Shown here one piece after another: positions 1 through 8,729 of a DNA stretch of 18,540 nucleotides. Each line of letters begins with the position of its first letter. Position 1 is the stretch's first letter. Source of the stretch: Baffinella frigidus (Eukaryota > Cryptophyceae > Cryptomonadales > Baffinellaceae); NCBI GenBank assembly GCA_026770585.1, contig MU646334.1, positions 319,925 to 338,464 of the forward strand, written 5' to 3'. Position numbers and translations under genes: made by a program. The notes under the pieces are model-generated. The model did no database searches. It had not been told where the DNA came from and was given only the letters and a program-made list of their open reading frames with translations.

Positions 1-158
1 TACACCATACACCATACACCATACACCATACACCATACACCATACACCATACACCATACACCATACACCATACACCATACACCATACACCATATAAACAA
101 TAAACAATAAACCACAAACCACAAACCACAAACCACAAACCACAAACCACAAACCATA
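1..158. repeat. Heptamer tandem array (TACACCA x13, then AAACAAT and AAACCAC)
   Basis: Thirteen exact TACACCA units fill 1-91. They pass without losing the 7-base step into AAACAAT (95-108) and then AAACCAC units up to about 158. The C-rich strand is the plus strand, as in the other sense-strand intron arrays of the neighbouring plus-strand gene. The array stops about ten bases before a CAG that could be a 3' splice site (167-169). Confidence 0.95.
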
Positions 159-169
159 ACCCGCCGCAG

Positions 170-345
170 GGGACGCCCTGCCCGGAGGAGGAAGCGGCGG
201 AGCGCTCGGCCGCATCCTGGGAGGACCGAACCAGGATCGAAGCTCGCCGTTCGAAGCAAGGCCGCGCTCTTCGCCAGGCTCGCGGCCGGGGACTGGCGAC
301 GCGCTGGGGCGGAGTGGGGGGCGACCGGGGTCTTCGGAGGGCAAG
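170..345 (+). CDS. Possible coding exon upstream of the Pro/Gly/Ser-rich gene
   Basis: A GC-rich stretch lies between a CAG preceded by a C-rich heptamer array and a strong donor (GCAAG/GTGAGC, GT at 346-347). All three forward frames stay open through it, so the frame cannot be fixed from this sequence alone. A phase-0 exit would join in frame to the exon at 712 and would give a Gly/Pro/Ser-rich segment. The alternative frame ending GVFGGQ is also protein-like. No family is recognised. The splice signals are the main support; GC-rich sequence makes open frames cheap. Confidence 0.35.
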
Positions 346-501
346 GTGAGCCCTAAAGCACCACGAGACCTCTCGCCAGAGATGGGGGTCGCGACCCCTT
401 ATGTGCGGGTCGCGAACCCCTTGTCAAGGGGGACACGACTGATGTAACAAGGAGTTTTGACAGTTGACGGCCCTAACTGTCCCTTTCCATGTCTCGATCA
501 G
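346..501. other. Probable intron with a short palindrome
   Basis: Non-coding stretch between the possible exon at 170-345 and the first copy of the next exon. It starts GTGAGCCCTAAAG, so heptamer-like sequence begins at the donor. It holds a perfect 14-base palindrome, GGGGTCGCGACCCC, at about 385-398. Confidence 0.4.
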
Positions 502-550
502 GTGGTGGCGCTGCTGCCGGGGCTGTCAGACACAGCGCGCGTTGCCGCAA
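502..550 (+). pseudogene. Truncated copy of the 712-825 exon (5' part only)
   Basis: After a CAG at 499-501 the sequence encodes VVALLPGLSDTARVAA, the same as the start of the exon at 712. The three base differences between the copies in this stretch are all synonymous in that frame. Similarity ends near 550 and the frame runs into a stop about 50 bases later, so splicing to this copy would truncate the protein. Confidence 0.65.
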
Positions 551-711
551 CGTTGGCTTTCTGCATGCCACCCCCGACCGCCTGTCCCGCGCCTGTGGCT
601 GAGTCGGTTGATTGAGAACCGGGTGCGTACTCGTTTCTTTCGCCGACGGGGGTTGAAAACGGGAGTGTCGCTGGTGTGTGTTGGACACTCACTGGTGTGT
701 GTTGGTCTCAG

Positions 712-3002
712 GTGGTGGCGCTGCTCCCGGGGTTGTCAGACACGGCGCGCGTTGCCGCACGGCGCATCCACCACGAGACAACCTCGCACCAGGAGCATCG
801 CCCGATGTCCGTCCTCGCGCCCCAGGTGCGTTCTGGGGATACACACATTTCCTCCCTCCCCCTCGTCCCAGCCCGGAGCCTGGCGCGACACTAAAGCCTC
901 GGTGGGGGTGCGTGGCGGCCGTGTTGGCAATAATAATCTCTCGCGCTAAATCCTCGTGTTTCTCCCCTCGCACCAGCCCGGAGCATACTCCCAAGGCGCC
1001 TTCGGTTCCACAGGAAGCGGCACTTCACACCAATCCTTTCCTTCTTCTGTGACGGACCATTTCCTCTCTCCTTCTCGCTCCAGCCCGGAGACATTTCCTC
1101 CCTCCTTCTCGCTCCTCCCTACTTTAGACATGATGGGGGGCACTCAAGGGTTGCCGTAAGGGCCCTATCCCCGGGAAACCGTGCATTGGCCAAAAGTTGA
1201 CCGAGGCCTCACAGGAATTGACTTTTGGGATTGTCTCCCTTCAGGTCTAGCGTAGCTCCTTCTCGCTGACATGTCCTCCCTCCCCCTCCCTCCAGCCCGG
1301 AGCCTACTCCCAAGGCGCCTTCGGTTCCACAGGCTCCGGCGCCGCCTGGGGCGAATACGCCTTCATCCCACCATGCGTCGCAGCGCAGCAATCCACACTT
1401 TCCCCCACCGACCCGTCCGCGCAGTCCTGCGGCGGGCCGTTTCTGTACCGCGGCGGGCCTGTCCCGTCACGGAGCGGTGCGGGGAACTCCGATCCATCCC
1501 GGTCAGCGCGGAGCGTGGGCGCGGCCGTGGGGCGCCTCAAGGCCGCCGCCGCGCTCCGCAACGACGCTGTTCTGCAGCTCAGCGCCCCGACGCCCCCCCT
1601 GACGCCCCGCCCGTCCTCCTCCCCATCCTCCCCCGGGGGACGCGCCCCGCCACCATCGGGCTTGATGGTCAAAAGCCCGCCGCGCTGGCCCGTGAAGCCC
1701 GGGACCTCCCCATCCACGATGTTGATGGTCAAAGGCGCCGTTGACCATCAAAATCCCCCCCTGAGATCCCCCGTGGCGCCCCTCCCCCGCTCGCCCCGCA
1801 CCCCCCGCACCCCCTGCACCCCCCCGGGCGGCACGCGCCCGCTCAAGCCCCCCGCAGCATCGTTCCCCGGGGCTACTCAGGCGGGGAGCCCCCGGGGAAC
1901 TCCGGCGCACAGTCCTGCGGGGATCTCCGGCCTTGCGGGGAACTCCGCGCGGTGTCCTGGGGAAGCGCGGAGTTCCCCGGAGGTCGGCGTGTCCCGGGCG
2001 AAGCGTGAGGCGTTGCGTTTCTTCGATGAGCGCGAGGTTTGGACCCGAAGCTCTAAACCCTGAATACTCAAAACACTCAACACTCAACACTCAACACTCA
2101 ACACTGAAGCCTGAAGCCTGAACCCGAAACCCGAAACCCGAAACTCTGAACCCTGAGCCCCAAACCGCAAATCCTGAGCCCTGAACTCTGAACCCTACAC
2201 TCTAAATCCTGAACCCTGGGCCCGAAACTCTGAACCCTGAGCCCCAAACCGTATATCCTGAGCCCTGAAGCCTGAACCCTGAACTCTGAACACTGAATCC
2301 TGAACCCCGAGCCCGAAACCCTAAACCCTGGATCCTGAACCCTGAACCCTGAACCCGAAACCCGAAACCCGAAACCCGAAACCCTGGATCCTGAACCCTA
2401 GGCCCTAAACGCTGAACCCCAAATCCAGAACCCCAAACCCCGAACCCTAAACCCTGAACCCCAACACCTCAACCCTGAACCCCAACGCCTGGAACCCCAG
2501 CGCCTGCATCCTGAATCCCAAAGCATGAATCCTGAACCCCAACGCCTGCAGGCGCAGCCAGAATCCTGAACCCCAACGCCTGAATCCTGAACCCAAAACC
2601 CTGGGGAAACAGGCTGAGGCCGCCGCGGTATCGCCGCTCGGCCTGGCGCCTTTTCGCGTCTCCACCACTCAGCCCACCCAACCGCCGATTCAGTCCGGAG
2701 TTCCCCGCGGGGATCTAGGGGGGGCGAACGCCACGCAGATTCTGCACTGGGATGGGGAGGGGCCTGGCGTGGGGGGGGCGGGGGGGGGGCAGGGTGCGTC
2801 GCCAAAGGGCGTGTCGCCGAGAGGGGGGAAGGGGGGGCAGGGGGGCCAGGGAGGTTTGATGGTCAAATCAGCGAGGGGGGGGAAGCCTAAGGGTGTGTTG
2901 CGCCTGCCGGAGGGGTGGGCGCCTCAGGAGGAGGGGGGGTTGGAGGGGTGGGTGCCTCGGGATGAGGAGGGCTTGGTGGGGTGGGGGGAAAGTCATGTGT
3001 GA
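712..3002 (+). CDS. Pro/Gly/Ser-rich protein of unknown function, exons 712-825, 1296-2036, 2613-3002
   Basis: Exon 712-825 (38 codons) has acceptor GTCTCAG/ and donor CCCCAG/GTGCGT. It begins VVALLPGLSDTARVAA, and its reading frame is supported by purely synonymous differences from the broken copy at 502. Exon 1296-2036 follows a pyrimidine-rich tract and CAG, begins PGAYSQGAFGS, is open for 247 codons and ends GAG/GTTTGG, after which a heptamer-filled intron begins. Exon 2613-3002 follows heptamers and AACAG and ends at TGA. All three join in phase 0, giving about 414 residues plus whatever lies upstream. Later parts are low-complexity Pro/Ser/Gly/Arg, with LMVK repeated in both long exons. 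No domain or family is recognised. The first exon is the firmest; the long exons could be GC-rich non-coding sequence, since other frames are open too. Confidence 0.42.
872..885 (+). pseudogene. Broken copy 1 of the exon start at 1296
   Basis: TCGTCCCAG/CCCGGAGCCTGG repeats the intron end and first codons (PGA) of the exon at 1296. The upstream CATTTCCTCCCTCC is shared with the intron end in front of the other copies. The frame then diverges and reaches a stop. Confidence 0.5.
977..1021 (+). pseudogene. Broken copy 2 of the exon start at 1296
   Basis: CGCACCAG/ is followed by codons for PGAYSQGAFGSTGSG, the same as at 1296 with one synonymous change in GCA. It then diverges and stops downstream. 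This is the longest of the broken copies of this exon. Confidence 0.7.
1084..1092 (+). pseudogene. Broken copy 3 of the exon start at 1296
   Basis: CTTCTCGCTCCAG/CCCGGAGAC repeats only the acceptor and first two or three codons. The same intron tail (ATTTCCTCYCTCC followed by CTCGCTCCAG) precedes it. Confidence 0.45.
2050..2610. repeat. Degenerate C-rich heptamer tract inside the intron of the plus-strand gene
   Basis: The unit drifts along the tract: ACACTCA (about five copies near 2067-2105), GCCTGAA, CCCGAAA, CCCTGAA, then longer mixed units with CCCCAACGCCTG towards 2600. The 7-base step is kept over most of it. It begins right after a probable donor (GTTTGG at 2037) and ends at a probable acceptor (AACAG, 2612), so it fills one intron from end to end. 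Confidence 0.85.
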
Positions 3003-3014
3003 GCGAGAGTGCGA

Positions 3015-3210
3015 TACAGGGGTACCTCGTTCATGAGAAACTGCCACCCCCTCTAGGACCTTATGGTAGGCCTATGCATAGGGCCATGCGGGGGACGCTC
3101 ATACGTAGGCCTATGTACAGGGGTACCTCGCTCATAGAAAAATGCCAACCCCTAGGACCACCATACAACCCCTAGGACCCTATGGTGTTCCTAGGGGGGG
3201 GGGGTGAGGC
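3015..3210. mobile_element. Two truncated copies of inverted-repeat family A
   Basis: TACAGGGGTACCTCG occurs at 3015 and again at 3116, each followed by the family-A inner sequence (CCTAGGACC, GTAGGCCTATG). Neither has the opposite terminal repeat, so both are broken ends placed head to tail. Confidence 0.7.
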
Positions 3211-3934
3211 CTACAGCCTGCTGGGGGTCAAATATGCCCCGCTCGTCAGATGTGGGTGGTTCAGAAGGAGGAGGGGTTGGTGCGGTAGGGGGACGGGGAT
3301 AATTGGTGTAATTCAGGTTTTTCATTTAATTGATTCAAGTGGGGGCTGTTGGCAAGTCATGTGTGAGTGAGTGTGTGGAAGGTAGATGATGTGTATATCC
3401 CTGAATGGGGTCATGTTTGACCCCCAGCGGAGTCGTAGGCTCCTGCATAGGCATACATAGGAGCGTAAGATGCTCACTGGCCCTGCACACTCTATGTGCA
3501 TGGTGTGTGAACGAAGTGAGACACCAAAACACTCTGCCCCGCGTGTCTCACTGTACCATGCACTTGTACCCATGGATGGAAGCATCGCCATGATCTTGCC
3601 CGCCCTCCAACGGGCTCATAACCTGTCAGGATCCCAGGCCGCATGCCTGAAGCATGTGTGCATCATGCTTATGTCCTGCATTTTCCCGGCACGAGCAACC
3701 CAACTAGGGCGGTCACGTGCCAAACATCGGAGGTCCCCACTTCATCGGAGTTCCCCACCGAGTTACCTACCCATAAGAGGCTGCTGATGATTATGTTGAA
3801 AGCAGTCTCGTTCAATTTCACTAGTGTTAGCCCTTTCCAGGTACAAAGTTGGTCACGCAACCACCGGATTCTGAGGGTCTTGGGGACCTCGTAGTCCACC
3901 GTGTGGAGCACTCGGGCCCAACCCCTAAACACCA
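3211..3934. other. No gene recognised; one stem-loop
   Basis: No open frame here has recognisable content or convincing splice sites. An interrupted inverted repeat lies at 3496-3563 (GTGCATGGT and GTGAGACAC with their complements). The end of the stretch, up to 3906, carries GTAGTCCACCGTGTGG, one terminus of family E found near 12.2 kb. Confidence 0.5.
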
Positions 3935-4245
3935 TTCTTCAGACTCTAACTCCTGGCCCCTAAACCCTACCTTGAAATTCTAACCACAACCCCCTGAACC
4001 ATAAACCTCTTCCCTACCTTAACCCCCAATCCCTACCCCTGACCACTTACCCCTAACCACTTACCCCTAAACCCTAAACCCTAAACCCTAAACCCTAAAC
4101 CCTTAACCCTTAACCTTAGCACCTAACCCCTAACCCCTAACCCCTAACCCCTAACCCCTAACCCCTAACCCCTAACCCCTAAACCCTAACCCCTAAACCC
4201 TAACCCCTAACCCTCAACTCCTCATCCCTGTACCCTACAGAACAC
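3935..4245. repeat. C-rich telomere-like heptamer array
   Basis: Contains five exact CCCTAAA units at 4065-4099 (the plant-type telomere repeat read on the C strand) and eight exact CCCCTAA units at 4127-4182, flanked by degenerate relatives. It is interstitial: unique or transposon sequence lies on both sides. Confidence 0.92.
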
Positions 4246-4260
4246 TCAACTCGCAACAGC

Positions 4261-4735
4261 CAGTTTAGGGTTCAGGGTTCAGGGTTTAGGGTCAAGGGTT
4301 GAAAGTTTAGGTTTTAGGGTTTGAGGTTCAGTTTTTAGGTTTTGGGATTTAGGGTTGAGGGTTTATGATTTAGGGATTAGATTTCAAGGTGGAGGGTTTA
4401 AGATTTAGGGCTGAGGGTTTCAGGTTTTGTACGTGTGGTTTAGGGTTCAGGTTTCAGGGTGTAGAGTTTAGAGTTCAGGGGTCAGTTTTTAGGGCTTGGG
4501 GTTTATGGTTTAGGGTTCAGGGTTTAGGGTTTAGATTTTTGTTTTTAGGGTTTCGGGTTTAGGCTTCAGGGTTGAGGGATTAAGGTTTGGGGTTTATGGT
4601 TAATTGTTTATAGTTTGAGGTTCAGGGTTTAGGGTTCAGGGTTTAGGGTTTGGGGTTTGAGGTTGGGGTTTGGGGTTTGGGGTTTGGGGTTTGGGGTTTG
4701 GGGTTTGGGGTGTGGGGTTTGGGTATTACGTTTGA
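4261..4735. repeat. G-rich telomere-like heptamer array (opposite strand orientation)
   Basis: Degenerate GGGTTTA/GGGTTCA units give way to a cleaner run of GGGTTTG from about 4650 to 4715. Orientation is opposite to the array that ends at 4245; only about 20 bases of other sequence separate them. Confidence 0.92.
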
Positions 4736-4904
4736 GGATTCATGGCCCACGGTTTGGAGGCACTAGATGCCCCCTGGTGGTGAGTGGGTCTCAGTCGGAC
4801 GGGACTAGAGCCGAAGTTGTACTAAGGAATGCACCAATTACTCACCTGATGCGTGTTGCGAGGATGGTTGAGGTGTTTGGGTTTATGATGCAAGGTACTA
4901 TGAA
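4736..4904. other. Short unique stretch between heptamer tracts, nothing recognised
   Basis: No coding or structural signal that I can support. It separates the G-rich array on its left from a short C-rich tract on its right. Confidence 0.4.
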
Positions 4905-5460
4905 CCATGAACCCCAACCCCGTACCCTGGACCATAAACCCACCCCCCTAACCCCCCTAAATCCTGAAACCTGAACCCTAAACCCAAAAGCAACCACGTT
5001 TTTATGGTTTGGGTTTCATTCTTTGGGGGTTAGGTTTCAGGGTGTAGGGTGTAGGGTTCAGGGTGTAGAGTTCAGGTTTTGGGCTTCAGTGTAGAGTTCA
5101 GGTTTTGGGCTTCAGTGTAGAGTTCAGGTTTTGGGCTTTAGTGTGTTGGGTCTTGGTTTTTCTGTTTAGAGTTAAGGGTTGGGATTTGGTGTTTCGTGTT
5201 TTGAGTTTTGGTTTTGTTTAAGGGTTTGGGTTTTTGGTTGATGGTTTGGGGTTTACAATTTGGGTTTGGGGTTTACGATTTGGGTTTTAGGTTTACGGTC
5301 TGGGTTTCAGGTTTTAGGTTTCAGGGTTCAGGGTTCAGGGTTCAGGGTTTAGGATTTGGGGGTTGGGGTTAGCGACTAGGGTGCACGGTTCACGGTTTAC
5401 TGTTTACTGTTTACTGTTTACTGTTGACTCTTTATGGTTTACGGTTTATGGTTTGTTCAA
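4905..5460. repeat. Second C-rich/G-rich heptamer pair with a 26-bp tandem repeat
   Basis: C-rich units at 4905-4990 switch to G-rich units from about 5008. Inside the G-rich part a 26-base unit (starting TGTAGAGTTCAGG) is repeated three times at 5064-5141. Later come GGGTTCA units (about 5325-5350) and GTTTACT units (about 5395-5425). Confidence 0.88.
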
Positions 5461-5525
5461 CACAAACTTTATCAACAGGTCTTCGGGAAAGTCTGCTTGC
5501 AGGAGCCCCCTGGACACGGAGGCTT

Positions 5526-5683
5526 GCCCCTTAAGTAGCCAGGGGGTCAGATTCGACCCCCAAGAGGTCCTAGCCAGGTCCGAGGGCCCTTTGTTCGGTC
5601 GTATGTTCCGGTGTCCGCCTATGTTGGGAGGTCAAGAAACCTAAAGGACCTGAAGGATGAGCCTACTGGCCACTTAAGGGATA
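5526..5683. mobile_element. Inverted-repeat family C, copy with an internal insertion
   Basis: Termini CCCCTTAAGTAGCCA and TGGCCACTTAAGGGATA are inverted repeats. The core (GAGGTCCTAGCCAGGTC) matches the copies at 10.7, 12.6 and 13.0 kb. About 55 extra bases, including CCTAAAGGACCTGAAGG, split the usual GTATGAGCCTACTGG. Confidence 0.7.
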
Positions 5684-5750
5684 GAGTGACTGCGCGGCGA
5701 GAATCCGCCTGGCCCCCACAAGCACAGACGTCTCACGTTGGCGATGTTGT

Positions 5751-5880
5751 GCCACCCTGGAGGCAACTTGTGGGCAAATATTAGAACAATCTCCTACAAA
5801 TGCTCTCGTATTCCGAGTGCATTTGTTGGAGATTGGCGTAACAAACCATCAATTTGCCCATAAGTTGCCTCCAGGGCGGT
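5751..5880. mobile_element. Solo inverted-repeat element (family F)
   Basis: Arms GGAGGCAACTTGTGGGCAAAT and its near complement, plus a second inner pair (AATCTCCTACAAATGC against GCATTTGTTGGAGATT), form an imperfect palindrome of about 130 bases with no coding capacity. Its exact ends are uncertain and no second copy is seen in the window. Confidence 0.6.
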
Positions 5881-6225
5881 GTGTGTTCCAGAGTCCTTCA
5901 TTTCTAAGTCAGGCCACCCTTTCGGCAAATCCGGAAGAGAGAGCGGGGGCTTGCCAGACTTGAACTTCGATGTGAGAAAGCCTGCGAAACACATGTGCTC
6001 AACCAATATTGCAACCACGGGGGCTCGCGACATTTTTAGGTCCTTTAGGTTTGACAACCTTTGGTGCTTTGGTGCCTTGTATTACACTCACACCGAAGGC
6101 CACGCCCACCTCACTCTTGAGGAGATGAGAACGATCTTCGGATGAGCTCCTCGACCCAACCCATGCAGGTCCAGCCGAGCCCCTTTCTTCCCCGCCCCTC
6201 CCCAAGCACCAAAAAAACAGGCAAA

Positions 6226-6877
6226 CTTTAGGTCCTTGAGGTTTTAAATGCTCCCAACATATGCCAACGACACGCCCTTCCGTAGATAGGACTGCAGAGA
6301 AAGCATTTTTGCTTCCGGATTGCATTGAGCTCTCCAGTGCAGAGGCTCGTGAGGAGGGGATAAAGGGTGGTTCTCGTGGGGTGTTTGATTGCTTCCGAAA
6401 TAGGAGCGCGCTCGCACACACACCAAACCCAAGTCAGCCTTTATGAGGCTCATGGTATCCCATGGTTGAAGCATAGGAGCTCCATCCACGGATACCCCAG
6501 ATGTCAAGAGGGAGCAAGATCCCAAAAGGTGAGAGGGGTTGTGTGGATGTGTGAGGTGAGATCGTCCTTTAGGTCCTTTAGGTTTTCATTTCGCCCAACA
6601 TAGCCCAACGACACGCCCTTCCGTAGATAGGACTGCAGAGAAAGCATTTTGGCTTTCGGGTCGCGTTTCGCTCTCCAGTGCAGAGGCTCGTGAAGAGGGG
6701 ATAACGGGTGGCTCTGTTGGGGTGTTTGATTGCTTCCAAAATAGGAGCGCGCCCGCACACACACCGAACCCAAGTCAGCCTTTATGAGGCTCATGGTATC
6801 CCATGGCTGAAGTATAAGAGCTCCAGGCACGGACACCCCACAAGGTGAGAGGGATTGTGTGGGGGGGGTGAGATGAA
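6226..6877. repeat. Two-copy tandem duplication of about 340 bp
   Basis: Copy 1 is 6226-6566 and copy 2 is 6567-6877, each starting CTTTAGGTCCTT and ending GGTGAGAT. Many differences are transitions. Copy 1 has about 30 extra bases near 6500. A reverse-strand frame stays open in both and shares PWDTMSLIKADLG, but no start, splice sites or family make it convincing as a gene. TTTAGGTCCTTTAGG also occurs at about 6035 and, inverted, at about 5640. Confidence 0.8.
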
Positions 6878-6916
6878 ATCAACCAGACCAGACCAGAAAT
6901 CAAACCCATAGACCAA

Positions 6917-6950
6917 GATTTGACCATCACAATCGTTTGATGGTCAAATC
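6917..6950. promoter_or_regulatory. Inverted repeat of TTGACCATCA upstream of the thylakoid gene
   Basis: GATTTGACCATCA and TGATGGTCAAATC form 13-base perfect arms around an 8-base loop, 67 bases before the ATG at 7017. The core TTGATGGTCAAA recurs at 1662, 1722, 1741 (reverse) and 2856. The position suits a promoter or 5' leader element. Function is inferred from position only. Confidence 0.4.
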
Positions 6951-7016
6951 AGAATAGGCCAACTTGACAAGGGCTCCAATTTTCTTACCTGTTTTCCTCG
7001 TACCCACTCTCCCGAA

Positions 7017-8348
7017 ATGATGCGCTCTGCTGCCGTCCTTGTGATCGTCGCCGCCGGCGCCGATGCTTTCACCGCTCCGTCTGCCTTCATGGGCGCCGGC
7101 GTCGCCCAGCGCGTGAGTCCCCGCTCATTTCTCTTGGCCCCCGCGCGGATCGGGGACCAGGTGGGAGCAAAGACGATCTGGACCAGGGCGTCAGCAGGCC
7201 GTCGGCTGGGGGAGGCGGGGCGCGGTGGCTGCTGGGTCACTGCGCGCTGAATCGGACGCCTACTTGTCATCTGCGGTTGGGCAACTCGCTATGGATGCTA
7301 GCGCGCGGACGTACAAGGTTCTGTGTCTTGAGTTTGCCAGGCAGGGGGTTGGACGGAATGGGCTTGCAAGCTTCCCGCTGAGGCCCCTGCGGCGGAGGTT
7401 TCTGGCGCGTGGATCCAGGATGCCGCAAAGTGGATCCAGGATGCCGCAAACATACTCCTGCAGTGCGCGTGCCCACGTGCCGTGCCTGCACATGCTTCCC
7501 GCAGCAGAGACGTGCAGCCTCTGTAGATTACACGGATGTAAGATGCGCCGGAGGAACTGACTGGGCTCCTGCGGCAGGCTGTGTGCAACTCCGGCGTGGT
7601 GATGTCCGCTTCGGAGGAGGGCGCGGTCTCCCGCCGCTCGGCCCTCGCCGGCATCCTCACTGGCGCCCTCGCCATCCCCTCGGTCGCGTCCGCGTTCGTT
7701 GAGGGGGCGCAGGGCCGCGGCTCAGAGAAGAAGGGCGCCCAGGGCGCCAAGGACTTCAACTGGCAGCTTCGCCAGAACCAGGGCATCACTGACGTTGCCT
7801 CGTCCTCGATGGCCGGCACCCGCACCTCTGCGTTCGGGAAGTCCATCTTCCAGAACGAGAAGAACGCTGTCAACCTCCCGCGCCCGGGTCTCACCTGTAC
7901 GCTCCCGCCCACACCCCTGTCACCCGCGTGCGCATTTCTTCAGCAGAGGGCAGCGTCGATGAGCGGCAATACACGGAGCTGCCCTGCAGAGCACACCCAC
8001 GAACACGTCTTGAGTCGCGGCCTGTAGATTCGTTGTGGCCCCGCACGGTGTTGCACCTCAGGTGCAACGCACGGCACAGGTTGGTGTTGACGCGCGGTTG
8101 CGCTTCGTCAGCAGAGACGGCGCCAGTGTTGTGCGCGGTGACAGGCGCGGGGTTTTGACGTTTTGTGGTGTGGATGTTTATTGACGTTTTGTGTGGATGC
8201 AGCCTCGTCAATCGACCAGATCGATATCCTGACCGAGAAGCTCGGCACCAACTCTGCCATCACCAAGAACGGATACAAGACCTCCAACAAGCTCTTCATC
8301 AACCCCGCCTACGGCGGCTCCGCGGGCATCTACACCGGCGCAAAGTAA
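7017..8348 (+). CDS. Nucleus-encoded thylakoid-lumen protein, exons 7017-7112, 7578-7887, 8203-8348
   Basis: Exon 1 encodes a signal peptide (hydrophobic AVLVIVAAGADA) followed by FTAPSAF, the Phe-led cleavage site of red secondary-plastid precursors. Donor is CGC/GTGAGT and acceptor GGCAG/GCT, both phase 0. Exon 2 holds a twin-arginine signal, SRRSALAGILTGALAIPSVA, ending ASA/F (about residue 71). Exon 3 follows TGCAG/ in phase 1 and ends GIYTGAK with TAA. The donor of intron 2 is either GT at 7888 (183 residues) or GT at 7897 (186 residues); both keep frame. The mature protein is about 112-115 residues. Targeting implies import through four plastid membranes and Tat export to the lumen, where a photosystem-associated role is likely but unproven. 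I do not recognise the mature sequence as a named subunit. Confidence 0.85.
7410..7450. repeat. 21-bp tandem repeat in intron 1 of the thylakoid gene
   Basis: TGGATCCAGGATGCCGCAAA is repeated twice with a 21-base step inside intron 1 (7113-7577). It has no evident role. Confidence 0.9.
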
Positions 8349-8463
8349 AGTGGCTCGAGCTGAGAGTCAAGGTTCGAGTCGAGAGCCATGGGGGGCGGTT
8401 TAAACCAGCTTCTGTCTGATCGGGACGGGGGTTGGCCGCCAAGCGAAGCGCCGGAATGAATGG

Positions 8464-8469
8464 AATAAA
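8464..8469 (+). promoter_or_regulatory. Possible poly(A) signal of the thylakoid gene
   Basis: AATAAA lies 116 bases past the TAA stop, before the first transposon at 8565. One hexamer is weak evidence, and many algae do not use this signal. Confidence 0.3.
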
Positions 8470-8564
8470 CGGGCTTTGCAAACGTGGCAGTGAGATTGCT
8501 CGCCTCACTTGTACATACACACGTACTTGTAACCGTGCGCTCTCTCTTGGGAGTGTCGCAGCCC

Positions 8565-8685
8565 TACAGGGGTACCTCGCTCATAAGAAACGCCCACCCC
8601 CCTAGGACCACCATAGGGCCCTAGGCATGGTCCTACTGTAGGTTCCTAGGGGGGAGCGGTTTCTTGTGAGCGAGGTACCCCTGTA
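8565..8685. mobile_element. MITE-like element, family A, full copy 1
   Basis: Bounded by TA. Terminal repeats are CAGGGGTACCTCGCTCATAA and its complement, with a pyrimidine/purine switch around CCTAGG in the middle. It is 121 bases long with no coding capacity. Confidence 0.9.
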
Positions 8686-8729
8686 AACCCCTGGTCCTGT
8701 CGGTGCCTGGCGAGGCGGGGTAGGATGAC

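Noticed and set aside
1503-2090. Minus-strand open frame of 195 codons
   Set aside because: It overlaps the plus-strand exon at 1296-2036, is GC-driven low complexity, and has no splice or copy-conservation support; synonymous differences between exon copies favour the plus strand.
4065-4182. True chromosome end (telomere)
   Set aside because: Repeats are short, degenerate and internal, with unique sequence on both sides.
4657-4974. Plus-strand open frame of 105 codons
   Set aside because: It is heptamer repeat translated as GFGVWGL-type periodic peptide.
6244-6836. Conserved reverse-strand protein in the two-copy duplication (PWDTMSLIKADLG)
   Set aside because: The frames are open by chance in a recent tandem duplication; no start context, splice sites or known family, and differences are not clearly synonymous.
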